Shown here in pieces: positions 37,795-47,678 of a DNA stretch of 64,000 nucleotides. The notes below the pieces were generated by a model. The model was not told where the DNA came from and made no database searches. It saw nothing but the letters and a program-made list of their open reading frames with translations. The position numbers and the translations under genes are program-made. Positions within the stretch are counted from its first letter, which is position 1, and every line of letters begins with the position of its first letter. The stretch is from Aphanomyces cochlioides (lineage: Eukaryota > Oomycota > Saprolegniomycetes > Saprolegniales > Verrucalvaceae). The stretch lies in contig JAHQRK010000013.1 of NCBI GenBank assembly GCA_019828595.1, positions 1,147,501 through 1,211,500 of the forward strand. The letters are read 5' to 3'.

Positions 37795-40249
37795 ATGTTG
37801 TCTGAGCGATCGGAAGTCGGTACAGCCTCTGTCAGCGTGGTTGTTCTTGACCCGCCGCCGGTCAAAGAGGTGAAAGAAGTCAAGGAAATCAACAATGAAG
37901 GCAAGCAAGTGAAAGAAATTCCTCGACTTCGCATGAGCGTACGCCTTCAAACTACTCTTCCAAGCTGATTGAATTGCAGCCATCGATGAATATCGAGAGT
38001 TTTTATCAAGCGTGTCAAGCGGGCAACCTCGCCTCCGTTCGCGACCAGTTGGATTCTGGACGCGATCTCTTTGATGTCAACGCCTTCACGAAAACTCAGG
38101 TACACCGCAAGCTTTTCTCTAGCTCGATTCAACATGCTCAATCGCGTAGGACACGCCTCTCTGTGTCGCTTGTGTTGAAGGCCGTGCTGATGTCGTGGCG
38201 GCTCTGCTTGCGAATCCAGCGATCATAGTCAACCTGGGCAATTATGTCAGTCCTTGCAGTGTATTTTGTAGCCTGACTGAAATGTTGTCTTAGTCGCATC
38301 CACCGCTGGCCCTCGCAGCGGGTTTGGGACGACTTGACATTGTTAAAATGCTCCTCAACCATCCGTCCATCCTCATCAATGTCAACACATCGGTAAGCGC
38401 TTTCAAAAACATCCTCAGGGCTCATTCCACCAAAAGAAACGGACGCCATTGACAGCCGCAAGTGAAAATGGACATTTGGAAGTTGTGCAATTATTATGCG
38501 AGCAACCAGGCATCCAAATCAACCTGCAAGACCTGGTACAAGCAGCACTCTCTCTCAGTGCTTTCATAGCGGCATGTTGTCCTTGTAGCATGGCCACACT
38601 GCATTGTTCGCCGCGAGTTTGCATGGCCGCACGGACGTCGTTCGGTATTTATTGACGCGACCAAACATTGACGTCAATCTGACTTGTGTACGCCCAATTC
38701 GCTTTGAAATGCCCTTGACTGCAGCTCCATAGGCTGGCGATTTGCCGCTGACAGTCGCTGCTTCGTACCACCACGTCGACATTGCCCGCTTGCTCTTGGC
38801 GGAGCCCGACATCGACGTCAATAAACCCGACCAAGTAGGCTGCAAATCGCACAATCCATTCCACAATCTGCTACTTTAGGACGGGTTGACTGCGCTCATT
38901 CATGCTTGTGACGAAGGCTTGGACGACGTCGTTCAGCTCCTCTTCGACTCTCCTAAGCTCAAAATCGACAAGGTATACATGCGCTGCAGAGAGCTCTCAA
39001 GTTGAGATTTCCAGGACATTTTGATAGAAATGATTGCTCGAAGTGTGGACAAAGGTCGTGCGAGTGTTCTGCGCTTGCTCTTGACGCGCCATCCGCTTCC
39101 AAACACAGTCCTTACTGCCGTAGTCTGATGCTTTATTCAAGTCGAACGTGACATGGATCTTGTTTGTGTAGACCGACTTGACGATGGGCATCGAAGCGTG
39201 TCAAAAGGGACATTTGAGCGTTGTGGAATTATTTCTCGAGCTTGGCCTATTTCAAAACGACCCGCCCGATGTACTCCCATGGCTTTGCCGTTGTAAACTT
39301 ACCCTGTGTGTCCTCTAGACCAAGCGCTTGGCGGTCTACGAAGCCCTGGCCAACAAACATGTCGAGATTGCTCGTTTGCTTTTGAAACGCGACGATTTTG
39401 TCATTCCCATGACGCCAAAGGTAATTCTCTCTAGCCAGGATAGAAGACGCGGATCTCCTTGGTAGGGACAGCCCTCCCTCCTTCACATTGCCGCCTCGAA
39501 TGGCTTTGAAGATATTGTCAAAATGCTGCTGCCCAACAAAGAAGACGTCGGTGGGCTCGACACAGTAGACCCAATGGCTTTACCCGTGGTTGGCCTAACC
39601 TGGTGTTGATATAGAATGACCAAACAGCGTGGCAACTAGCAGCTCAAAGCGGCCTTTGGAATATTGTTTCGTCTCTGCTTCAAGCCGATTTACCATTTAA
39701 GATTCAAGACGAGGCCATTATGCCTCGCTCTGACCACGGGTTTTCATGGCAGGAGTTTGCCGATCCCACGTCAGCTCTGGTGGACAATCCACGACGAAGC
39801 GAGCTAGCTACTGCGATCGTCCTCCAGTTTCCAGAACAGAAGCAAGTCGCTGTGGCCAAAGCTCTACTCGCAGCGACAGATGCGGCTAGCCGCACCGTCG
39901 AGTCGTTCACGGACGATCAAACACGCAGTTTGCTCTCGTCTTGGTAAGTCTCAACGTGAACTAACATACATTGAATGACCGCTGTGATGTAGGACGCCAT
40001 CTCCTGGACTAGCAGAATCCCCCAGTCGCAAGGTATTCGTATCGGCTCGCGAGATGTGCTGAATCAAGTGTCTGTAGGCCATTAGAACGCCAGGAGCCGT
40101 GCCAGTCATTGCGGTGGGCTTTCCTTGCCGTTGAATAAAGTAGAGTGAGGTTTGACTTGTAGGTACCAGTGGAAGAGGCACCCAAAGCAGAGCAGAAGCC
40201 ACTCAAAGCAGAGAAGAAGCCAAACATGGAGATACAAATCGTCGAGTAG
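37795..40249 (+). CDS. multi-exon ankyrin-repeat protein
   Basis: About 578 residues from 16 exons: 37795-37938, 37980-38099, 38150-38245, 38294-38392, 38437-38535, 38589-38687, 38733-38834, 38880-38972, 39015-39107, 39172-39270, 39319-39420, 39466-39564, 39615-39943, 39993-40032, 40078-40113, 40163-40249. All introns are GT...AG, 41-64 nt, and nearly all phase 0. Exons 3-12 are 93-102 nt, each about one ankyrin repeat (for example PLTAASENGHLEVVQLLCEQ, ALFAASLHGRTDVVRYLL, LLHIAASNGFEDIVKMLL). The N-terminus has a Val/Lys/Glu-rich segment; the C-terminus after the repeats is Ala/Pro/Lys-rich. A cytosolic interaction scaffold is the general role; no catalytic domain is visible. The reading is derived by hand, so individual borders could move by a few bases. 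Confidence 0.85.
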
Positions 40250-41186
40250 ATATAAATCCATGCAATATTACACGGCATGACGGTCGAGTGAGTCAAACTG
40301 AAATCCCGTCATTGGCACTTCCTTGGCATTTGAGAATATCTTTGTGGAGCAATGCGAAATTTTCTCCATTACTTTAACATCCTCCAAAGAGATCTCTATC
40401 ACGACCAGCTTCTGCACACAGTATCGAGGGGTGCTATCAACTCATGAAATTTTGCAATTCAGTCGTAGCCATCGCATTAGACGTAGTGTGCTAATATTAA
40501 ATCACATTATTGCTACACAATGCCAATTGTATCGACTTGTTGAGAGAGTCGCATCGTTGTTCCCCAACCACTTGAACTATTCTAATCACGTAGATTCTAT
40601 CTAGTGGACGCTGATCCCATGGGCTACCACCGTTGACCGAATTTACACTTGAAAATTCAACATCATGACATCAAGACCAGTCGATAACTTAACAATTCTT
40701 CGCCTTTCAGACCGAACACTGCTTTCAAGCTGCAAGATCCAGCGTGGACAATGTCTGTGGTCTATTTTTAGCCTTTTCGAGCACTTTTCAGTGGGAAAAA
40801 TCTAAAAATAGACAGTTCTGCCCCAATTCTTCCAAGTTCATATTCATGGGTTGGCAAAACAAGATGGAGAACTCGAATCCTGGATAAGACGCTGGCGCAT
40901 GTTCTTCAGCTGTTTTGTCGTCCATGGGACAGTCAGACTCTTTCTGTATCATGCTTGAACGGTGGTAGAATTCTGAACTTTTACGAGAAGCGAGCGTTCG
41001 ATATCCGGCTGTAACACATGGTTGGCGAGAGATTGGGAGAGACAGAGGCGCCATCTGAAGAACGCTTTTTGCCGCTGGGAAAACGTGTCTCTCTGCCTAG
41101 AGCCCATGCATGCAGAGGTTATGCAGCCAAGCAAGCGCATCCTGCAATGATTTTCACTTCTAAATTTCACCACCGTCTACCACACG
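40250..41186. other. intergenic, nothing recognised
   Basis: No supported gene; presumed promoter of tyrosinase copy 2. Confidence 0.5.
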
Positions 41187-43073
41187 ATGGTACTCCTCCG
41201 GTCGATTCTTGGATCCATTGCGACGTTCTTCTCGCTTCCGCACACGCCCAACTTCTTCCCACCTCCACCAACGCAAGCGCCAAGACCAACGCCACAGCCT
41301 TCTACCACAGCTGCCCCTGCTGGCGCAACTTTCAACCTCATCCAAGATGTTGACTTGGTCGGAAACGACATTGCCCAATCATACCAGACGTCAGCTCAAC
41401 GATGCATTGCTGATTGCAATACGACGCCACGTTGCAAAGCGTTCAACTGGGACGGGAATACTTGCTGGTTAAAATCCGCCGCAGGAGAGCAAGTCCCCGC
41501 GCCTGGAACAGTTTCTGGCATCCAAGGCAATGGAGCTTCGACGCCAGTCCCCCCGACGACTCGAAAGATCCCTTCGCCAACTCCCTCCACCTCCATCCCT
41601 GCCTCATCCCCTACTTCATCCCCTTCGTCGGCTCCTACTCCAACGCCCAACACGTCGTGCCCTCGAATTCGCAAGTCATGGGACACTATGACCGCCGACG
41701 AACAATCAACGTTCGTCGCTGCGGTGGCCCTTGCCATGGACAAGGGCATGCTCCAAAAGTTTGTCCTGATTCACTCGGAGCAAGTGAGCAACACGGAGGC
41801 CCACGGGACTTGTGTGTTTTTGTTTTGGCATCGCAAGTTCCTCCTTGGCTTTGAAAACATGTTGCGCAGCCTCGGAGATCGCTACAAGTGTTTGACTTTG
41901 CCATATTGGGACTACGTCCAACACTACGCCGCGATGCAAAATTCGCCGTCGAACCAACGCTGCAGTTCGATTGAAGCCTGCTCCCCCGTTGCCAAAGGTC
42001 TGGGTGGCTCGACGGAAGGAATTACCTCGACCAAGGCGTTCTTTGGCGTTCGCTTCACCAACAGCAAGTGCGTGACGGCCTCTCCTGTGAATCGCATGTG
42101 CGATGGCTCATCGACTTGTGACCGCTGCGTCCCCCGTGGAAACTGGGCCAGCACTGCTATGGTTGCCGACATGTCGATTGATTCTGTGCGTTCCCGATTG
42201 TTTTCCTCCGGCACTGACATTGCCGCCGTCTCGAAAGCTATCGAGAACTCGCCCCATAACGTCCTCCACGATACGTTGGGCGGTGCCATGCGCAATGTTG
42301 GAGTTTCCCCCATGGATCCAATGTTCTACGTCCACCACGCTACGATTGACCTCCTCCATACGATCTTCTACCATTGCAGAGTCGAGCCCCTCAACTTGAA
42401 CGACAGTGGTCGCCAGACCAACTCGAAATCATTCCAGGGGTGCCGCACCAACAATGGCTACAGTGTCGTGGCAACTTCGTCGTTGACCATGCGAGTGGGG
42501 GGAACACAGAAAACCGTGGATGTGACAAAAGACCCATTGATCGGCCAGTTCTTCCAAGGACTGCCCAACCAATACTACCAGCTCACCGACGCCCGTACCC
42601 TTGGCTATTCGTACGAAATCAAGGGATTGCTCGGCGACATGTACACAAAATGCGATGGAACGTCGACAGAATCGGCCAGTGTGAAGAGCACCACTGAGTC
42701 TGTGGCCGTCAACTCGACGACTGATTCGTTCCCGATCGATCACGTTGTCAAGCCAATCGTCCAGGAAGCCAACAAAGTGTCGATTTCAATGCGTGACGAC
42801 GTTTTGGCTCAAGCGACAACTGCAGGTCTCACCAACGACCAAGCGTTGGAAGAACTGAACAAGATCAACGTCGTCATGCACGAAAGCTGCATGCCTGGTT
42901 CCGTCGTCGACTTCTCGGCTGAATTCAAAGAAAGCATGCACATTGACGGCCTCGCCCCTGACTTTGCCCTCTTGCAAGATATCAAGTCGGGGAAGAGCCC
43001 CATTGCGATCCCCCAGTGGAAATCGCTTTTGGTCAAGTACTACAACTGCTCAGTCGACTCGGGCTACGTATAG
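41187..43073 (+). CDS. secreted tyrosinase with PAN/Apple-like module (copy 2)
   Basis: 628 residues. The N-terminus MVLLRSILGSIATFF is hydrophobic and followed by a Pro-rich stretch absent from copy 1, which may come from a missed intron or late start. Then come the Cys-rich module (CIADCNTTPRCKAFNWDG), a Pro/Ser/Thr linker and a tyrosinase domain nearly superimposable on copy 1. Copper A: HSEQ and HGTCVFLFWHRKFLLGFENM; copper B: HNVLHDTLGGAMRNV and PMDPMFYVHHATIDLLH. The same phenol-oxidising role is expected. Opposite orientation to copy 1, forming the outer arms of the inverted block. Intact. Confidence 0.94.
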   Translation: MVLLRSILGSIATFFSLPHTPNFFPPPPTQAPRPTPQPSTTAAPAGATFNLIQDVDLVGNDIAQSYQTSAQRCIADCNTTPRCKAFNWDGNTCWLKSAAGEQVPAPGTVSGIQGNGASTPVPPTTRKIPSPTPSTSIPASSPTSSPSSAPTPTPNTSCPRIRKSWDTMTADEQSTFVAAVALAMDKGMLQKFVLIHSEQVSNTEAHGTCVFLFWHRKFLLGFENMLRSLGDRYKCLTLPYWDYVQHYAAMQNSPSNQRCSSIEACSPVAKGLGGSTEGITSTKAFFGVRFTNSKCVTASPVNRMCDGSSTCDRCVPRGNWASTAMVADMSIDSVRSRLFSSGTDIAAVSKAIENSPHNVLHDTLGGAMRNVGVSPMDPMFYVHHATIDLLHTIFYHCRVEPLNLNDSGRQTNSKSFQGCRTNNGYSVVATSSLTMRVGGTQKTVDVTKDPLIGQFFQGLPNQYYQLTDARTLGYSYEIKGLLGDMYTKCDGTSTESASVKSTTESVAVNSTTDSFPIDHVVKPIVQEANKVSISMRDDVLAQATTAGLTNDQALEELNKINVVMHESCMPGSVVDFSAEFKESMHIDGLAPDFALLQDIKSGKSPIAIPQWKSLLVKYYNCSVDSGYV

Positions 43074-43207
43074 ACTACTCTCTCACAGTAATATCCATCT
43101 CTTTATTCGTTGTTTCAATCTTCCTGCCGACAACATTCGCCTTCAGGACATCATTGCCAAAACCTTCCATACTTTATAATCAACAATTATAGATTTTAAA
43201 ATTATTA

Positions 43208-43412
43208 ATCCAAATTCGAATCAAACGGGCTATTTTGATTGGCTAAAAGTATAAATATCAAATCGATCAGCCAATCAAAATCGAGTAGTTACCAAATTCA
43301 GGCAAAACACACGCAGACACACATGCAATTTATATGACTTCAGTACAATCAAATCGATTTGAAAATGAATTCGATTTTGGTCAACACTACAAATTTGGTT
43401 GAAAATGCAATA
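43208..43412. repeat. dispersed repeat, copy A
   Basis: About 200 bp shared with 59757-59955. Common words: GATTGGCT...AGCCAATC inverted pair, GGCAAAACACAC-like block, AATCGATTTGAAAATGAATT and ACAAATTTGGTTGAAAATG. Probably a MITE or other small repeat family. Confidence 0.75.
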
Positions 43413-44610
43413 TATAAATTGCAACAATACCCTTTAAATTTCAAATCAACAAAATATATTAAGTTCTGATATTAAGATATTATATGACAAGGTATATTTG
43501 TTATTACAGGTTTCTTGCTTCTAGTACACATTTCTGAGTGAAGTCAACATTGCATAGAATCTGCGTCCTGGTTGTGCTATTTCAAAGCCTGTTGATGCCT
43601 TCTTGAGTAATCCCCCTTCTCTTGTTGACGTGGCTATATCCCACACGCCAGCTGTGGTTGGCAAGAAAATCAAGTGTCCACCCTCGAATTCTCCAGAACG
43701 CTACCACGCTTTCCCCCCACCAAGCGTCCTTGTTTAAAGTTTGCCGCGGAATTATAGAAGTACTTAGCACCGCGGCTTGTACCTCCGATGGTGCAACATT
43801 GTACGTCGTATTGAAGTGAAGGATTACTTGGACGACGTGGGCAAACTTCCTCTTACAGTATGTTGACCTCGAGGTCGACGTTGAGGGCTATCCCCGCCGC
43901 CAATCCAAGTCTGGATAAAATTCGTTAACATGAACAGTGTTTCACGCCCTATCCTGCGCGGACGACGTCAGATATTCACCCAGAAAAATTGCACTCACCA
44001 GAGTAATGCGGAGGCCATGAGAAAATTTTTCTGTGGGTTTATGAGGAGGGAGCCCCCAGCGTGCACGAAAAAGGGATATTTAAATATTTACTAGTGGGCA
44101 GTTTGACCGTAAGGCTGTGCCGCAGCCCTGATGAGACCTGTTAAGGAATTATTCTGATGCTGAAGTTGAGTTTGGACTGCAGTCTCGTAGGTGCAGCGAC
44201 ACACTGTTCAGGTTAACGAATTTTATCCGGATAATGTTCAGGTTAACGATTTCACTCTATGCTATTAATAGTGTACTAGGGTGAGGCCAGGGCTACGCCC
44301 CTGGGTGGAGCGTTTTGCTTTGGAAATGACAAAGATTTGATCACACACATGAATCGTTTGAAGCCATACTATGAATTTTGAATTTGATTCAGGCCCAGTT
44401 CGAAGTAAAAAAATAAGTTAACACCGAGCATTCTGATTGGCTACTGTTGACTGACGAATATTTTTTTTTGTCAGGAGATAAATCATGTCCTGACCAAAAA
44501 ACCGTCGACTCGTACCGAAAGAAAAATAAATTATCCAATCAGAGATCATATTATTTTGAAACTAAGGAAACGGCATTTACTTCGCACTCCTTATTCACTT
44601 CTTTCTTATT
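43413..44610. other. intergenic, AT-rich
   Basis: No gene recognised. A TTATCCGGATAA-type motif near 44225-44240 resembles sequence at the Merlin ends. Confidence 0.45.
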
Positions 44611-45678
44611 TTACTTCGAATTGGCCTCAATAGTTTCCCTGTTTTGTTGTACAGCATAGATCCTTCGATTGTCAACTCTGCGCTCGCGATCTTCTTGCTC
44701 CTGAGCTGCCAGAATCTTGAGATGATGGTCACTTTGAGCGCGATAATGGATTCCGTCTTCTCCCTCCTTGGTTTCCTCTTCGTCGCTCTTATCCATGTCC
44801 GTATGGTGCAAAATGATGGCACCCCGCCCTTGATTCGCAACCTCAGTGTTGTGCTTTTTTTCGCGAGCACGTTTGTTGTATTCCGCCTTCTTGGATCTTT
44901 TCATAGCCACCTCTTTGTCGAAGTCTTCCACGATAGCATGCCGTTTCTTTTCGCGAGCACGATTGTTGTACTCCGCCTTTTTGGATTTTTCCATTGCCAC
45001 CTCTTCGTCAACTTTATCCAGGATAGCTTGCCGTTTCTTTTCGCGAGCACGTTTGTTGTACTCCGCCTTTAGAAGAGCTTGCCGATTCTTTTCGCGAGCA
45101 CGATTGTTGTACTCCGCCTTTTTAGATTTTTCCATTGCCACCTCTTCGTCGACTTCATCCAGGATAGCTTGCCATTTCTTTTCGCGAGCACGTTTGTTGT
45201 ACTCCGCCTTTAGAAGAGCTTGCCGATTCTTTTCGCGAGCACGATTGTTGTACTCCGCCTTTTTGGATTTTTCCATTGCCACCTCTTCGTCAACTTTATC
45301 CAGGATAGCTTGCCGTTTCTTTTCGCGAGCACGTTTGTTGTACTCCGCCTTCTTGGCCTTTCTCATAGCCGCCTCGTCGTTAATATTGCCCTGATTCAAG
45401 GCATCGTCATCCACAGCCCAGCCATTAGCTCCAGTTAATGCAGACTCTTGTTCGGTAGTATGCACTTCATTCCGCTCTGCTTGCTTCCCAGGTTCGGAGT
45501 TATCGATCGCATGTCCTTGATTGTCATTGTCATGATTGCCTTTGCCTTTCTTAGAGGCCGAGTAGTTGTTATTTTCTACGCAGAAAACTGCGTCATACAA
45601 ATGTTCATACAAAAACATCAACACAAAAATGATAATGTGATTGGATCGTAAAAATACTGTGGATATGTGTCCCGCCAC
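44611..45678 (-). CDS. charged tandem-repeat protein, unknown
   Basis: 355 residues. A hydrophobic N-terminal segment (HIIIFVLMFLYEHLYDAVF) could be a signal anchor. Residues 110-275 are made of two alternating modules: A, about 30 residues (KAEYNKRAREKKRQAILDKV then DEEVAMEKS), and B, 18 residues (KKAEYNNRAREKNRQALL). The order is A-B-A-B-A-A-partial A. The unit AB (about 141 bp) is itself duplicated. The whole would be a long, strongly charged helix. The repeat keeps the frame with no stops, which supports coding, but repeats of this sort can stay open by chance. No family recognised. Confidence 0.6.
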   Translation of the reverse strand: MAGHISTVFLRSNHIIIFVLMFLYEHLYDAVFCVENNNYSASKKGKGNHDNDNQGHAIDNSEPGKQAERNEVHTTEQESALTGANGWAVDDDALNQGNINDEAAMRKAKKAEYNKRAREKKRQAILDKVDEEVAMEKSKKAEYNNRAREKNRQALLKAEYNKRAREKKWQAILDEVDEEVAMEKSKKAEYNNRAREKNRQALLKAEYNKRAREKKRQAILDKVDEEVAMEKSKKAEYNNRAREKKRHAIVEDFDKEVAMKRSKKAEYNKRAREKKHNTEVANQGRGAIILHHTDMDKSDEEETKEGEDGIHYRAQSDHHLKILAAQEQEDRERRVDNRRIYAVQQNRETIEANSK

Positions 45679-47114
45679 TTAAGCTTAACATAATGTGGTT
45701 TGCCAGAAAATACTACTCATTTCTTTCATAAATCGTACAGAGTTCGCGGTATTTATTAAACATCACTTTGTTTAATATCGCGTTTTGAACTCGTACATCC
45801 AATGAGTGAGTTGAAACTTTGATACTTGGTAAATACTGGGTAATACACCTGCTAAATATCATGAAATACCCCTGAAGTGATTCATGATACTCGCCGTAGG
45901 CCCACTATCAACAGTGGTACTCCGTCAAAAAAAGTAGCACCATCAGTTGCAATAGTGGTAACCAACGTTACACATTGTCCCCTTACTGTAAAAAGTTGAA
46001 CTATGGGGAGAGGATTTACTCGTCCAAAGTCAATAGGAAAATACAGTAAAACCACACGTTTTAGCTGTCCCTGGCTGCTCTATGAAAATGTCCAGTATTT
46101 CGAGCCAAAAAGGCCCTACTTCGTAACATTCGCATATCGCGTCGGAATTCGCCTTTCGGAGTCCAAGCCTCTGGCCAGAGTATGGCTTAAAGTGGCAGAA
46201 AGGGCTCGTCACCCTACTGCACAGTGTGTTGACCGCTTATTCAGCGGCCTTTTCTGCCCGAGTGAAGCTATCCTAAGACATGCATCTCACCTTGCATCGT
46301 CCCAGAAAAACCCAACTGCCATCCATCTCATCTTTGGCAGGTATTATTTTAAATAGTAGGACAATATTTTCATTTTGTATGTGGAATGATTATTAATATT
46401 ATCGACAACTGCCACGTCCAGCAACATGGGTTACATCGTGACAAAACATGACACCAAGTATTGAGCAACACACCAAATAATTGACAACATCACACCAAAT
46501 GGATATTTGCCATGGATATCGGGCAATACAACGTTGAGTGGTCAAATTAGTTGATGTTGGTTGGAAGTGCTGACTATTACGAACGAACTTGTCTCAAATT
46601 ACTCTATTTTTGACTTGGCGTTTGTATGTAAAAATTACTCTCGTACTTACGTGTTGCGTTAGAGCTTTAAGTAATAGATCAGTAGTACCCCACCGGAATG
46701 TAGCTTTGGCCTTATCCACTGCAGCACGCAAATGCCTACTAAACTGGAGACTCCTCTCACTCCAATGGGTCATCAACAGAGTAAGTTGACCAGATGCCTT
46801 GTGGTCTCTACTGTTGAAACCACGTGGTACTGAAGAAACGAGCCAGCAGTTGTCGATTGTAGCGATTGTATCAAATAGCAGAACATTTGATTCCTGACCT
46901 CTCGCGAGGATTAGAAACAAATTCCAGTGGATTAGTTAGCGTCATGTTACTCGTCAAAGCAGCCACGTTGCCTAAGCAAGGCGATATATATATCTGTCCA
47001 TAGTCACAGCTATGTAGTTGTCTCCCTTGGCTTTCCCTTCTTGTCATTTCAAGCCGGCGATGAAACGCAACCGAGTTAACTTTATAACAATTTATTCCTT
47101 GATTCGTGGCGACT
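45679..47114. other. intergenic, no gene recognised
   Basis: Short frames only (46003-46356, 46594-46920). Repeated words such as ACACCAAAT near 46470-46500 hint at old repeats. Confidence 0.45.
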
Positions 47115-47678
47115 CTAAATCCATATACAAACGGTGTTGACGGCAGCTTGGTGGTCGACGGGAGGGACCACCAGCTCGCTCTCAGTGGCTACTGCTGATG
47201 CCTCCTCTTTGTACTCGAGGATCAATTCTTTGAGTATTGCCCAGTCGAGCCAGTCTGGTTTGGTCTGTGGCGCGCCGACGGGGACTTCATTCGTCTCATT
47301 CGAGACGTGTTTGGTGCAAAAGACGCCGACGCGGGCATGTCGACGACAGCCTTCCGCTTGGCAGTGGCGGCCTCCGCCATGACGAACGCATCGGCCTCGG
47401 GCATGCGGTTGTTTTTCACAGCCTTCGACGTCGCAGCGTTTCTTTTGTGTTTCGTCCGCGTGTTTCGAGCAATAGCGTCCAAACCGTCGGTTGAATTGGC
47501 ATTTGCTGATCGCGCAGTTTTTCTTGGCGCCATGGCGGACGCAGCGGCCACGGGCATACGCTTGGTTGGGGCAATTGGGCTCTTCGCACTTGGTTCGATT
47601 GCGATGCATCATGCATTTCGACGACCCTTCAATCGCAAAATGCGGGCATTCTGTAAACATGCATCGTTGTTGGTTCAT
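47115..47678 (-). CDS. WRKY19-like Cys/His repeat protein (copy 1)
   Basis: 187 residues from MNQQRCMFTECPHF; the Met at 47678 is chosen because upstream residues have no family character. It has five units of the form C-x4-C-x7-12-C-x2-H: KCEEPNCPNQAYARGRCVRH, CAISKCQFNRRFGRYCSKH, CDVEGCEKQPHARGRCVRH, and CQAEGCRRHARVGVFCTKH, after a first RCMFTECPHF unit. The tail contains the conserved PDWLDWAILKELI. Oomycete genomes carry many of these 'WRKY19-like zinc finger' genes; zinc binding and nucleic-acid or protein contact are presumed. Paralogues at 54624 and 56609. Confidence 0.82.
   Translation of the reverse strand: MNQQRCMFTECPHFAIEGSSKCMMHRNRTKCEEPNCPNQAYARGRCVRHGAKKNCAISKCQFNRRFGRYCSKHADETQKKRCDVEGCEKQPHARGRCVRHGGGRHCQAEGCRRHARVGVFCTKHVSNETNEVPVGAPQTKPDWLDWAILKELILEYKEEASAVATESELVVPPVDHQAAVNTVCIWI

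Noticed and set aside
44644..45438. Plus-strand frames opposite the tandem-repeat gene (repeated FFSRARLLYSAF)
   Set aside because: They are antisense shadows of the minus-strand repeat; the minus strand gives a plausible soluble charged protein and the longer frame.
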